Below, in pieces: positions 44,892-54,454 of a stretch of DNA of 64,000 nucleotides. The notes below the pieces were generated by a model. That model made no database searches. It was not told the DNA's origin and was given only the letters and a program-made list of their open reading frames with translations. Origin of the DNA: CAZICM01 sp964537685 (GTDB lineage Bacteria; Myxococcota_A; Polyangia; Polyangiales; Polyangiaceae); NCBI GenBank assembly GCA_964537685.1, contig CAZICM010000006.1, forward strand, positions 186,001-250,000. The letters run 5' to 3'. Position 1 is the stretch's first letter. The number at the start of each line of letters is the position of its first letter. Made by a program: the position numbers and the translations under genes.

Positions 44892-45045
44892 ACGATGGGA
44901 AGAAGGCTTAGCTAAGCTTCGGCACCCATCCTAAACGATGGGAAGAAGGCTTAGCTAAGCTTCGATCGAATTGGAACCGTTCAAAAAAGAGCCTAGCTAA
45001 GCTTCGATCGGATGCGAAAGCGATTGAAACAAGCCTTGGCTAAGC
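44892..45045. repeat. Palindrome-bearing repeat cluster
   Basis: Two identical 30-base units (44892-44921 and 44935-44964; ACGATGGGAAGAAGGCTTAG, then CTAAGCTTCG) are spaced 43 bases apart. Each contains the palindrome GCTTAGCTAAGC. A shortened unit (AGCCTAGCTAAGCTTCGATCG, about 44990-45010) and a worn one (AAGCCTTGGCTAAGC, about 45030-45045) follow. It begins about 20 bases after the stop of the helical gene. The steadily worn copies and hairpin potential suggest a small REP-like element or a processing/termination region. Confidence 0.8.
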
Positions 45046-45131
45046 AGAACAACAGCAAAGAATTGATACCCGCGAAGACCGTACCCTTCTCCAACGCTGG
45101 ACTCAAATCCTCCAGAGGTTAAGAATAAAAC

Positions 45132-45533
45132 ATGCCCCCTTCTCTTGAACGCTTCGATCATATTCATGTTTATGTGAGCGATAGAGATGCATCCGAGCGA
45201 TGGTACAAAGAAGTGCTCGGGTTTCAGCGCATAAAAGCCTTGGAGTTCTGGGCCGACGATGGAGGCCCTCTCACCCTCGCCAATGATTCCGATACCATCC
45301 ATCTCGCGCTCTTCGAAAGACCTCCCCAGCCTTGCCGCTCCACCATTGCCCTCGCCGTTTCAGCTCAAGCCTTTTTCGATTGGAAACTCCATCTGTCCTC
45401 TGTGCTGGGGCATCCTATTCAAATCGAAGACCATCAGCTCTCTTGGTCCTTATATTTCCATGATCCCGATGCTAATCCCTATGAGATTACATCCTATGAA
45501 TATCAAATCATTCACGATCGGCTCCATGCTTAA
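45132..45533 (+). CDS. VOC/glyoxalase-family protein, 133 aa
   Basis: The single vicinal-oxygen-chelate repeat pair is recognisable: FDHIHVYVSDRDASERWYKE with the metal-ligand His, VLGFQRIK, and near the end LYFHDPDANPYEITSYEYQ with the Glu ligand. Members include glyoxalase I, dioxygenases and bleomycin/fosfomycin resistance proteins; the substrate cannot be assigned. The 133-residue length fits a homodimer. It follows the palindromic repeat cluster, so it probably has its own promoter. Confidence 0.85.
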   Translation: MPPSLERFDHIHVYVSDRDASERWYKEVLGFQRIKALEFWADDGGPLTLANDSDTIHLALFERPPQPCRSTIALAVSAQAFFDWKLHLSSVLGHPIQIEDHQLSWSLYFHDPDANPYEITSYEYQIIHDRLHA

Positions 45534-45770
45534 TACGCCGCCTATCGCATTCAATTGAGCTCCCGCCCGCCCAGCCGTCATGCCCGGCGCCAATTAGTAG
45601 GATATTGTTTGTCCTATATCTGATAAAACGGGTTTGCAATTCAGAACATCTGCCTAACAATAGGCGGCGCAGGCCAAACATCCGGAAATCCGCATCCGTT
45701 TCGCCCCAATTTGGCCCGGATTGCATTCCAAACAGAACGCCTGTATTGATACCCAATACCAAACCCCATC

Positions 45771-48700
45771 ATGCCGAATCATCTCTTTCGTTCAGAATCC
45801 GCTGAGGACCGTTTTGACCGGGCTATCTCCTGGCTTTCGGTCAAAAAGCGCGGCGAACCCGTGTTGGTTTTTGGCGCAACACTCGACAGTGCAAACGAGG
45901 TCTGCCGCGAGCTTCTTAAGCGCCACGGAGGCGGGACATTTGGCTGGGTGCGCTCAACTTTAGATCTGTTCGCAGCGCAATTGGCCGCGCCGCTGCTGCT
46001 GTCTCAAGGACTCCGCCCAGCTTCTCCACTGTCGCTTGAGGCTGTGTGCACGCGCACCGTTTATAAGTTGCTTTCGTATGGGAATGCCCATCGTTTAGGC
46101 CGCTTTCATGATGTGGCTCATCATCCAGGTTTTCCTCGCGCGCTCAGCCGCACACTTAAAGAATTGCGCATGTGCGGTTTGAAATCGTCAGAGCAGCTCG
46201 CGCCAATTTGTCCCGAACTCTCTGAGCTGTATGCGGCCTATGAAAAAGAGTTGCAGGCGGTGGGGCTTTGCGATCCGGCCATCGTGTTTTCTGCCGCTGC
46301 GCGGACGCTTTCGGAAGAGCCTTCTCGTTCGTCAAGTGAAAAATTGAGGCCGAGTGCTTTTTCCGTGCTGCTCCTGGATGTGGCGGTGGATTCGGAGCTT
46401 GTGGCTCGTTTTGTGGCCTCTATTTGCGAACAGGCGGCGTCGGTGCTGGCTACGGTGCCCACGGGGGACGAACTCACGCTCTCGCATCTGAGCTCTATTC
46501 TTGGCTGCCGTCCCGAACCTGACGAAGCGCGGGCAGGGGGCGGCGCTCAGAACTCGCTTCACAGGTTAAGGCGCGAACTCTTTTCCGAAGGGCCGGTGGA
46601 GGCCGGGAAACTCGATGAGAATGTGTTGATCTTGTCGGCGCCGGGCGAAGCGCGCGAATGCGTCGAGATTGCAAGGAGACTTTATAGAGAAGCGGCCCGG
46701 GGCGTGCCTTTCGATCGGATGGCGGTGCTGCTCCGCGCGCGGGAAGGGTATCGTCAGCATTTGCAGGAAGCGATGAGGCGCGCGGCCATTCCAGCTTATT
46801 TTGCCGAGGGCCTCCATCGTCCCGATACCGCGGGAAGGGCATTTCTGGCGCTGCTCGCATGCGCGGCCGAAGGGCTTTGTTCAAAGCGTTTTTCTGAATA
46901 CCTTTCGCTTTGCGAAGTACCCGATCGCGTCGTGGGCGGATTGCCTTCGGCGCCTCCTCCTCCATCTTCGCCCGATGCTGAAATCGAGCCTTCGCCGGCC
47001 TACCGATCGCCGCGTTATTGGGAGCAGCTTATTATTGACGCGGCTATTCTTTCGGGCCGTGAGCGATGGGAATCGAGACTGGATCGGCTGGCCTCTGAGT
47101 TTACGCTGGATCTAAAGGCCGCGCAGAATCCGGGCGATGCGGGCGCCGAGCGGGCCAAGAGAAATTTGGCGACGCTTTCCGCATTTAAAGCCTTTGTCCT
47201 TCCGGTGCTCGATGCGCTGAAGAACCTTCCCGAACGGGCTCCTTGGGGCGAATGGCTTTCTCATCTCAAGGCGCTGGCTGGGCAGGCGATACGCCATCCA
47301 GACCGTATTTTCGAAGTGCTCTCCGAGCTCTCGCCGCTTGGATTGGTGGGGCCGGTCTCTATGGGCGAGGTGGTGATTGTCCTCCGGAAGAAGTTGCTCG
47401 AGGGGCCGCACAATCCCACCGACAAGCGTTTTGGCCGTGTGTTTGTCGCGAGCATCGAGCAGGCGCGCGGGCTTTGTTTTGATGTGGTGTTTGTGCCCGG
47501 CCTCGCCGAAAAGATGTTTCCTCAGAAGGTGATGGAAGATCCTTTGCTTTCCGATCAAGAGCGGAGGGCAATCACGCAAATGCTTGCAAAACCGGGTGAA
47601 GAGCGTTTGGCGGGCCTGCCGTGCAATGAAGAGCGGGTTCACGCCGAGCGGCTTATGCTGAGAATGGCCGTGGGTGCCGCGAAAGGGCGCGTGTATTTAT
47701 CGTTTCCGCGCTTTGATATGGAGCAGGCGCGTCCCCGCGTGCCTTCGTTTTATGGGCTGGAAGTGCTGCGGGCCGCGGAGGGCCGGCTTCCCGGCTTTGA
47801 CGAACTGCTGAGGCGTGCCGAAATATGCGGTGATTCGCGGCTGGGCTGGCCCGCGCCCTCGAAACATGAAGACGCGATTGACGAGGCCGAGCACGATTTG
47901 GCCTTGCTCGATAAGGTATTTCAAACGCCCGAGGAGCAGACGGTGGGCACGGCGCGCTACTTGCTCAATGCGAATCCGCATCTAGCGCGGGCGCTTCGCT
48001 TTAGGGCGCGGCGATGGCTGCCCACATGGACGGCCGCCGATGGATTGGTGCGGCCGGTACCCGAGGCGCAAAAAGTGCTTTTGGGGCACAAGTTTTCGGT
48101 GCGTTCTTTTTCGCCGACGGCGCTGCAGATGTTTGCGTCCTGTCCTTACAAGTTTTTCCTGCAGGCGGTACACCGCCTTTCGCCCCGCAGGGTGCCCGAA
48201 CGCATTGAAGAAATAGATGCGCTGTCCAGGGGTTCGATGGTGCACGAGGTGCAATTCGAAGCATTGCAGGAGTTTCGCAAGCAAAAGATTTTGCCTGTAA
48301 CGCGCGACAATATCGAGCAGGCGAGGGAGATTATCGACAGCGTTCTTTCCCAGGTGGAGGCGCGTTACCGGGACAATCTCGCCCCTTCGATTATGCAGAT
48401 TTGGAATGACACCATTGCCCAGGTGCGGGGCGATTTAAGAGAGTGGCTCAGGCGTTCCGCGGAAGTTCCAAGCGAAGCCTCGTGGGTGCCGTGGCGCTTT
48501 GAGCTTGCCTTTGGGCTGTCGGATCGAAGGCCGCGCGATCCTGCGAGTAAAAATACACCGGCTGAATTGGATTGCGGTGTGATGCTTCGGGGTTCAATCG
48601 ATTTGGTTGAGCAGAATGCTTCCGGCGCGCTTCGGGCAACGGACTACAAAACGGGTAAAGTGCGGTCGAAAAAAGGCGCGGTGGTGGGAGGGGGGCAAAC

Positions 48701-49028
48701 GTTGCAACCGCTATTTTATGCATTGGCTTTGGAAAAGATCTTTCCCGATCAGCGGGTGCATTCGGGACGGCTTTATTACTGCACATCTGCTGGAGGTTTT
48801 GAAAGTATTCCGATTGAATTGAACGATCAAGCGCGGGACTACGCCAAAGAAGTGGTCTCAATTATCAAAGAATCGCTTGAAAACGGCTTTTTACCAGCGG
48901 CGCCTGAAGAGGGCGCGTGTTCGTTGTGCGATTACGCTTGTGTGTGCGGGCCTCATGAAGAGCAGCGCACCAAAAGAAAGCGACCTGAAGCGCTGGTGAA
49001 GCTCTCGAGGCTTCGCGGCTTACCATGA
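45771..49028 (+). CDS. addB: AddB-like PD-(D/E)XK nuclease subunit, 1085 aa
   Basis: It pairs with the helicase encoded next (overlap ATGA) to process double-strand breaks for recombination. The N-terminal helicase-like half lacks a Walker A GxGKT (it reads VLVFGATLDSANEVCREL), as in AddB subunits that have lost motor activity. The C-terminus carries the nuclease motif (ATDYKTGKVR) and cysteines placed as in the AddB iron-sulphur staple: CPYKFF (about residue 785) and CSLCDYACVCG near the end. AddB proteins of 1000-1200 residues are usual. ATG 45771 lacks a clear ribosome site. The addB-addA order is conventional. Confidence 0.85.
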   Translation: MPNHLFRSESAEDRFDRAISWLSVKKRGEPVLVFGATLDSANEVCRELLKRHGGGTFGWVRSTLDLFAAQLAAPLLLSQGLRPASPLSLEAVCTRTVYKLLSYGNAHRLGRFHDVAHHPGFPRALSRTLKELRMCGLKSSEQLAPICPELSELYAAYEKELQAVGLCDPAIVFSAAARTLSEEPSRSSSEKLRPSAFSVLLLDVAVDSELVARFVASICEQAASVLATVPTGDELTLSHLSSILGCRPEPDEARAGGGAQNSLHRLRRELFSEGPVEAGKLDENVLILSAPGEARECVEIARRLYREAARGVPFDRMAVLLRAREGYRQHLQEAMRRAAIPAYFAEGLHRPDTAGRAFLALLACAAEGLCSKRFSEYLSLCEVPDRVVGGLPSAPPPPSSPDAEIEPSPAYRSPRYWEQLIIDAAILSGRERWESRLDRLASEFTLDLKAAQNPGDAGAERAKRNLATLSAFKAFVLPVLDALKNLPERAPWGEWLSHLKALAGQAIRHPDRIFEVLSELSPLGLVGPVSMGEVVIVLRKKLLEGPHNPTDKRFGRVFVASIEQARGLCFDVVFVPGLAEKMFPQKVMEDPLLSDQERRAITQMLAKPGEERLAGLPCNEERVHAERLMLRMAVGAAKGRVYLSFPRFDMEQARPRVPSFYGLEVLRAAEGRLPGFDELLRRAEICGDSRLGWPAPSKHEDAIDEAEHDLALLDKVFQTPEEQTVGTARYLLNANPHLARALRFRARRWLPTWTAADGLVRPVPEAQKVLLGHKFSVRSFSPTALQMFASCPYKFFLQAVHRLSPRRVPERIEEIDALSRGSMVHEVQFEALQEFRKQKILPVTRDNIEQAREIIDSVLSQVEARYRDNLAPSIMQIWNDTIAQVRGDLREWLRRSAEVPSEASWVPWRFELAFGLSDRRPRDPASKNTPAELDCGVMLRGSIDLVEQNASGALRATDYKTGKVRSKKGAVVGGGQTLQPLFYALALEKIFPDQRVHSGRLYYCTSAGGFESIPIELNDQARDYAKEVVSIIKESLENGFLPAAPEEGACSLCDYACVCGPHEEQRTKRKRPEALVKLSRLRGLP

Positions 49029-52000
49029 CGGTCGAATTGCACAACGGGATTTGGGCTGAAAAATTAGCGGATGCTCAAGCCCGCCGATCGATTAGAGAAG
49101 ATTTAGACAGCACGTTTGTGGTGGAGGCCAGCGCTGGGACGGGCAAAACGACAGAGTTGATTGCTCGAATGATGGCGGTGCTCAAGACGGGAAAGGCGCG
49201 GCTCGATCAGATAATAGCGGTCACCTTTACAGAGAAGGCGGCCGGGGAAATGAAGCTGAGGCTGCGTTCGGAAATAGAGAAGGCCCGCAACGAGCTGGTG
49301 GGCAGGGGAGAGGCTCAGCAATTGGCGCTCCAGCGATTGGATTCGGCGCTGCTTCAGTTGGAGACGGCCAGGATTGGGACCATACATGCCTTATGCGGTG
49401 ATTTATTAAGAGAGTATCCGATTGAGTCCCGGGTCGATCCTTTATTTGAGGTGGCATCGGAAGAGGAGTCGGAGGCGCTGTTCGATCAAGCCTTTGATGA
49501 GTGGTTTAGCCGGGTCATCACAGACCCCGGCGAAGGCGTGAGGCGCATGCTTCGCCGAAGGCCCAAGGGCCGCGATACGTTTTCACCGCGGAAGTTGCTG
49601 AGAGATGCGGCATGGTCGCTCATGAATCGCCGCGATTTCAATGCACCATGGAGGCATGTTCGGGTTGATCGCAAAGCGGCGATTGATGAAATCATCAAAG
49701 ATTTAAGGCATTTGGGACAATATGCTCCTCGGGCGTCCAATTCCGAGAGTTATTTGGCGCAATGTTTTCAGAAGATCGAGAGATTTATCGATGAACTGGC
49801 CCGGCGCGAGGCGGCCATGGTGCCGAGGGTGCGGGACTATGATGGTTTGGAAGCGGAATTAAGCGAGCTAACCCGCGCAAAAGAATGGCGCTGGCAGGGT
49901 GCGGGACAATGGTATGGGACGGGTATTTCGCGTGCGGAGGCGATTGCGGCGCGCCGTCAGGTGAAAGACAAGCTCGACCGGATGCTTGAGGTGATGGATG
50001 CGGAGTTGGCCGTTCATTTACAGAACGAGCTTTTGGGACTAGCCCAGGACTACGAGCATCTCAAGATGCGCTCGGGCAAGCTTGATTTTTTGGATTTATT
50101 GCTTCGGGCGAGAGATCTTGTCCGCTTGAATATCGGGGTGCGAAGGTCGGCTCAAAAAAGGTTTACACATATTTTCGTGGATGAGTTCCAAGACACCGAC
50201 CCTCTCCAAGCCGAAATATTGCTATTGCTTGCCTCTGACGATCCTGCTCAAGCCGATTGGACAAAAGCGCGGGTTGCGCCTGGAAAGCTATTTGTCGTGG
50301 GCGATCCCAAACAATCGATTTATCGCTTTCGGCGGGCGGATGTGGCGTTGTATCAAGCCACCAAAGATAGGTTGGTCGATTTTGGGGCGCGGGTATTGTA
50401 TCTGACGACCAGCTTCCGGAGTGCTCCATCGATTCAAGAGGCGGTAAACGCGGCGTTTGCCCCGGTGATGCAAGGGGGGCTTTCCGGAGGGCAGGCCGAA
50501 TATGTAGACCTCTCCCCCTTCAGGCCCGATCCCGTTGGAAGGCCAACGGTGGTGGCGTTGTCGGTTCCGAGTCCCTATAGCGAATGGGGAGCTATGGCAG
50601 CCTGGAAAGTCAACGAGTCCCTGCCCGAAGCTGCGGGGGCATTTATTGATTGGCTTATCCATGACAGTGGATGGACCGTGACCGAGCGGGATGATCCAAG
50701 CCACCCAGTTCCCTTGGAAGCCCGTCACATATGCATATTATTTAAGCGTTTTTCGGCCTACCGCGAAGATACGACCCGGCCCTATGTACATGCCTTGGAG
50801 GCTCGGCGTATTCCCCATGTGCTGGTAGGGGGCAAGTCATTTCATTCGCGGGAGGAAGTGCTTGGACTTCGCAATGCGCTTTCGGCGATTGAGTGGCCCG
50901 ACGATGAACTCAGTGTCTTTGCGACACTTCGCGGGCCGTTTTTTGCGCTGACGGACGATGTGCTTTTGGCCTACCGGAATGAGACAGGAGCATTCCATCC
51001 ATTACGCAGACCGGCGGAGGGGCTGCTGACGGAGACGACAAGACCTGTGGCGGATGCGCTGGATGTGCTGGGGCGTCTTCATCTGAGCCGGAATCGCAAA
51101 CCCATTGCAGACACGGTGGCAAGGTTCTTGGAGGCAACGCGAGCCCATGCGGGCGTTGCGATATGGCCGACAGGAGAACAAGCGTTGTCCAATGTGCTTC
51201 GCGTCATTGAAATGGCGAGGCGATTCGAGGCATCCGGAGCGATTTCATTTCGGTCATTTGTCGAGCAAATGCAACAGGATGCGGAGCGGGGAGAGGCGGC
51301 CTTTTCGCCCGTGGTGGAAGAGGGTACGGAAGGCGTGCGCTTGATGACGGTGCACCGGGCAAAGGGGTTGGAATTTCCCGTAGTGATTTTGGCCGAACCG
51401 ATGGCGCCGGCGACGCATGCCAAGCCATCGCGCTATGTCGATCCGGTGAAGAATTTGTGGGTGGAGCCCGTGGCAGGCTGTGTACCGCCAGAACTGGTGG
51501 ATCACCGCGATGAAGTCTTGCTCCGCGATCAGGAGGAAGCCGTGCGGCTGGCGTATGTGGCTGTGACGCGCGCCCGGGATTTGCTGGTGATTCCGGCAAT
51601 AGGTGACAAAGACGGGAGCGACAAGGAAAACTGGCTGGATGTGCTGAATCCGGTTGTGTATCCGATGTCGGCAGAGCGGCGCTCGCCCAAGCCTGCGCCG
51701 GGATGCCCTAAATTTGGCCCCGACAGTGTGGTGGAGCGGCCCCCGAAGCTCGAGGCCCTTGGACCAAACACATCGGTGGCTCCTGGGCTTCATGTGCCGA
51801 AGAAGGGGAATCACACCGTGGTGTGGTGGGACCCGCATGTGTTGATGCTCGATTCCGAGCATGAAGTGGGATTGAGGCAGCAGCGCATTCTGCAGGCGGA
51901 TGCGGATGGCCGGGTTTCGGACGAGGGAGAGCGCGCTCATGCGGAGTGGCAGGCTCGAAGGACCGCGGTATTAGAGCGGGGAAGCAGGGCCGCTTTGGTG

Positions 52001-52654
52001 GTGCGGACGGCCACGGAGCTTTCGGCGGATGCGGCGGATTTGCAAGCTCGGGAGGGAGCCTCTGCGGATTCGATTGAGCGGCCGGACCCGCTGAGTGGAA
52101 CGGCGGAGGGCCGCGCGGAGAGTCTGGGCGGAGCGAACCCGGACAGCGAGGCCGTGCTTGCCGAGCTATCGATCGGCTTAGAGCGAACGGCGACGGAAAG
52201 GGCGGCGCGGCCGGCGGGTGCGCGTTTTGGGAATTTGGTTCATGCGGTGCTATCCCGCGTGGATTTTCAAGCGGACGAGGCTTCGATCTTGGCGCTTACG
52301 CAAATGGAGGCGCGGGGACTATTTGCGCCTCTGGACGAAACGGCAGCGGCGGCGCGGGCGGTGATCGATGCGCTCCGGCATCCATTGCTGCAGCGGGCGG
52401 CGAAGAGTCCAGAGATTCACCGGGAAGAGCCCGTGATGCTTCGGCAGGCGGATGGCTCGGTGGTGGAAGGCATCGTCGATTTGGCTTTTTTCGAGCCCGA
52501 CGGCGCCGGCGGGTACTGGGTAGTGGTGGATTTCAAAACCGATGTAGACCTGACTGGGCGTTATCGAAAATACGCCACACAAGTTCGTTTGTATGTAGAT
52601 GCCATTGCCGAGGCGTCGGGCATGCGCGCTGTGGGGACACTGCTTTTGGTTTGA
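49025..52654 (+). CDS. addA: AddA-like UvrD-family helicase/nuclease, 1209 aa
   Basis: The SF1 helicase motifs are all visible: Walker A ASAGTGKTTELI, motif Ia VTFTEKAAGEMK, motif II VDEFQDTDPLQAEIL, motif III GDPKQSIYRFRRADV, motif V-VI VRLMTVHRAKGLEFPVVILA and AYVAVTRARDLLV. The C-terminal nuclease domain is of the PD-(D/E)XK type (NLVHAVLSRVDF ... EGIVDLAFFEPDGAGGYWVV, VDFKTDVDLT). AddA is the motor of the AddAB complex, unwinding broken DNA 3' to 5' while both nuclease domains cut. The start overlaps addB by four bases. The Uma2 gene overlaps its stop. Confidence 0.92.
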   Translation: MTVELHNGIWAEKLADAQARRSIREDLDSTFVVEASAGTGKTTELIARMMAVLKTGKARLDQIIAVTFTEKAAGEMKLRLRSEIEKARNELVGRGEAQQLALQRLDSALLQLETARIGTIHALCGDLLREYPIESRVDPLFEVASEEESEALFDQAFDEWFSRVITDPGEGVRRMLRRRPKGRDTFSPRKLLRDAAWSLMNRRDFNAPWRHVRVDRKAAIDEIIKDLRHLGQYAPRASNSESYLAQCFQKIERFIDELARREAAMVPRVRDYDGLEAELSELTRAKEWRWQGAGQWYGTGISRAEAIAARRQVKDKLDRMLEVMDAELAVHLQNELLGLAQDYEHLKMRSGKLDFLDLLLRARDLVRLNIGVRRSAQKRFTHIFVDEFQDTDPLQAEILLLLASDDPAQADWTKARVAPGKLFVVGDPKQSIYRFRRADVALYQATKDRLVDFGARVLYLTTSFRSAPSIQEAVNAAFAPVMQGGLSGGQAEYVDLSPFRPDPVGRPTVVALSVPSPYSEWGAMAAWKVNESLPEAAGAFIDWLIHDSGWTVTERDDPSHPVPLEARHICILFKRFSAYREDTTRPYVHALEARRIPHVLVGGKSFHSREEVLGLRNALSAIEWPDDELSVFATLRGPFFALTDDVLLAYRNETGAFHPLRRPAEGLLTETTRPVADALDVLGRLHLSRNRKPIADTVARFLEATRAHAGVAIWPTGEQALSNVLRVIEMARRFEASGAISFRSFVEQMQQDAERGEAAFSPVVEEGTEGVRLMTVHRAKGLEFPVVILAEPMAPATHAKPSRYVDPVKNLWVEPVAGCVPPELVDHRDEVLLRDQEEAVRLAYVAVTRARDLLVIPAIGDKDGSDKENWLDVLNPVVYPMSAERRSPKPAPGCPKFGPDSVVERPPKLEALGPNTSVAPGLHVPKKGNHTVVWWDPHVLMLDSEHEVGLRQQRILQADADGRVSDEGERAHAEWQARRTAVLERGSRAALVVRTATELSADAADLQAREGASADSIERPDPLSGTAEGRAESLGGANPDSEAVLAELSIGLERTATERAARPAGARFGNLVHAVLSRVDFQADEASILALTQMEARGLFAPLDETAAAARAVIDALRHPLLQRAAKSPEIHREEPVMLRQADGSVVEGIVDLAFFEPDGAGGYWVVVDFKTDVDLTGRYRKYATQVRLYVDAIAEASGMRAVGTLLLV

Positions 52655-53274
52655 GAGATATTCGCGCCGGACGCTACACTCGCCCCGTGGTAAACAGTGG
52701 CCTTCCGCGGGCTTATTACGACGATATTCTCGATGAATTGGATCGCTTTCCCGATTCATTATCGAGCGGCACATCGAGTGAGCCCCGGACGCTGCTTTTG
52801 TCCAAGCCCGGCAGGGCTCAGCGCTATGCGGCGCGGATGTGTTTTCGGGCGATTCAACAAGGAGCGGCTCAACAAGAAGCTGCCGGCGGCCCTTTTTTTT
52901 GGATTGAGGCCGAGCCTGAAATCGCCTTGCCGGGCGATCTCTTGGGCATGCCGGACATTGCTGTATGGCAAACGCGGGAACGGCCGGCACCCGACAAATA
53001 CGGCCGTCCCGAACTTGCGCGGACACCACCGCTTTTATGCTGCAAAGTCGTCACGGCTGAAGCAGTAAAGGCGTATCGGACGCACAAGATCGCACTGTAT
53101 GCGCGGGCAGGCGTGCGATGGTTTTGGCTCATCGATCCGGCGCTTCAGACCGTCGAAGTATTTTCAATGGTGCCCGAGCAACATCTCAGTGTCGTTGTTG
53201 CCCGGGAAAACGACGAAGTTTCACTGCCTCCGTTTAAGATCGCGATGGCGTGCGCATCTTTTTGGATCGTTTAG
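52651..53274 (+). CDS. Uma2-family (DUF820) nuclease-like protein, 207 aa
   Basis: The Uma2 fold is a PD-(D/E)XK endonuclease-like fold. Here 'LLGMPDIAVWQTRERP' supplies the acid, then 'VVTAEAVKAYRTHKIALYAR' and 'AGVRWFWLIDPALQTVEVFS' match the family. The reading frame starts with TTG at 52651, overlapping the addA stop (TTGA); a GTG at 52687 is an alternative and neither has a good ribosome site. Function is not known for most Uma2 proteins, which are widely multiplied in cyanobacteria and myxobacteria. A second copy is at 60771. Attachment to addBA suggests a DNA-processing role, by position only. Confidence 0.8.
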   Translation: MRDIRAGRYTRPVVNSGLPRAYYDDILDELDRFPDSLSSGTSSEPRTLLLSKPGRAQRYAARMCFRAIQQGAAQQEAAGGPFFWIEAEPEIALPGDLLGMPDIAVWQTRERPAPDKYGRPELARTPPLLCCKVVTAEAVKAYRTHKIALYARAGVRWFWLIDPALQTVEVFSMVPEQHLSVVVARENDEVSLPPFKIAMACASFWIV

Positions 53275-53331
53275 GGCTTGCGGGAGATTCGCGCTTTTCA
53301 GGGCTGCGCGGCCTTGCTAACGAGCCCACTC

Positions 53332-54126
53332 ATGAGTGCCAACCAATTCCTTCTTCTCGAGCAGAGCGCGGATATTGCCGTGCTCACCATCAACCGCCCC
53401 GAAAAGCTCAATGCGCTTAGCGCAGAGCTGATTGCGGAGCTTGCACAAGCCTTTCAAGGTCTTTCTCAGAAGACACAAGGAACGGATGCTGTGCGCGCGA
53501 TCGTGCTAACCGGCGCAGGAAAAGCCTTCGTTGCGGGCGCTGATATCGCAGCCATGTCCACCATGAGCTGCGCGGAGGCCAAGCGTTTTTCTGATGCGGG
53601 CCAAGCGCTGTGCGCGCTGATTGAATCGATGCCCATTCCCGTGATTGCCGCGGTAAATGGCTTTGCCCTAGGAGGCGGCTGCGAACTCGCGCTTGCGTGC
53701 GATTTCATCTATGCGGCTGACACGGCGAAGTTTGGACAGCCCGAAGTCAATCTGGCGGTGATTCCAGGCTTTGGAGGCACTCAGCGGCTCACGCGCCGGG
53801 TAGGCATCGCGAAGGCGCGCGAACTCATCTACACGGGTGACATGCTCACGGCTGAACAAGCATTGGCGATCGGCCTAGCAAACGCGGTGTTTCCGCTTGC
53901 GGACCTGCTTGTCAAGGCCCGCGAAACGGCGGCGAAAATTGCCTCAAAAGGGCCGCTCGCCGTTGCATCGGCCAAGCGCGTGATACTGCGTGGAGAGACG
54001 CTCGACATTCAATCCGCGTGTGAATTGGAGGCTCAAGCCTTTGCGGGATTGTTTGGAAGTGAAGATCAGCGGGCGGGAATGCGAGCCTTCTTGGAAAAAG
54101 GCAAAGCCGCTTTTACGGGGCGTTGA
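53332..54126 (+). CDS. Enoyl-CoA hydratase/isomerase (crotonase) family protein, 264 aa
   Basis: This enzyme adds water to trans-2-enoyl-CoA to give 3-hydroxyacyl-CoA, the substrate of the dehydrogenase near 7 kb. The crotonase signature is intact: GAGKAFVAGADIAAM, GFALGGGCELALACD with one catalytic Glu, and QPEVNLAVIPGFGGTQRL with the other Glu, so it should be active. About 264 residues is normal. ATG 53332 is used; a TTG at 53278 lacks support. It sits 57 bases after the Uma2 gene. The pathway (butyrate, fatty-acid or aromatic breakdown) cannot be read from the sequence. Confidence 0.92.
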   Translation: MSANQFLLLEQSADIAVLTINRPEKLNALSAELIAELAQAFQGLSQKTQGTDAVRAIVLTGAGKAFVAGADIAAMSTMSCAEAKRFSDAGQALCALIESMPIPVIAAVNGFALGGGCELALACDFIYAADTAKFGQPEVNLAVIPGFGGTQRLTRRVGIAKARELIYTGDMLTAEQALAIGLANAVFPLADLLVKARETAAKIASKGPLAVASAKRVILRGETLDIQSACELEAQAFAGLFGSEDQRAGMRAFLEKGKAAFTGR

Positions 54127-54454
54127 GCAGCTCTTGGCGAACAAAAAAGAAAAGCCGCGCTGCGGATCGGTTGGGGGGGCGGACCGGCCCGCGCACGGCA
54201 AGGAAGAGTCTGGCAAGGTTATCGAGCGTTGTCGAGATCAAAGAAAAAAATTTTGGCGATGAGGTTTTGCTAAAAGCAGAGTTTTGGTGGTTTTGATTGA
54301 AAAATGACGAATATAGTGGATCTTTTGCTTTGTTAAGCTACCATTCTGTAATATTGCCGTAATGGAAACGCACTTGCTGATCGTGTCCAAATTTTAAATT
54401 AGACCCTAGAAAGCGCTGATCGGAATTGAATAATATTCGATAGAGTTGTGCTGA
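54127..54454. other. Intergenic region, about 330 bases, AT-rich on the right
   Basis: The crotonase and the minus-strand membrane gene converge here. After a GC-rich left part with a short CCGC-loop-GCGG hairpin near 54155, the sequence from about 54240 becomes strikingly AT-rich. No gene with a ribosome site is seen. An uncharacterised small RNA, terminator or replication-type element cannot be excluded. Confidence 0.4.

Noticed and set aside
44892..45045. CRISPR array
   Set aside because: Only two exact units, spaced 43 bases apart with a 13-base gap between them, plus worn copies; the gap is too short to be a spacer and no cas genes are nearby.
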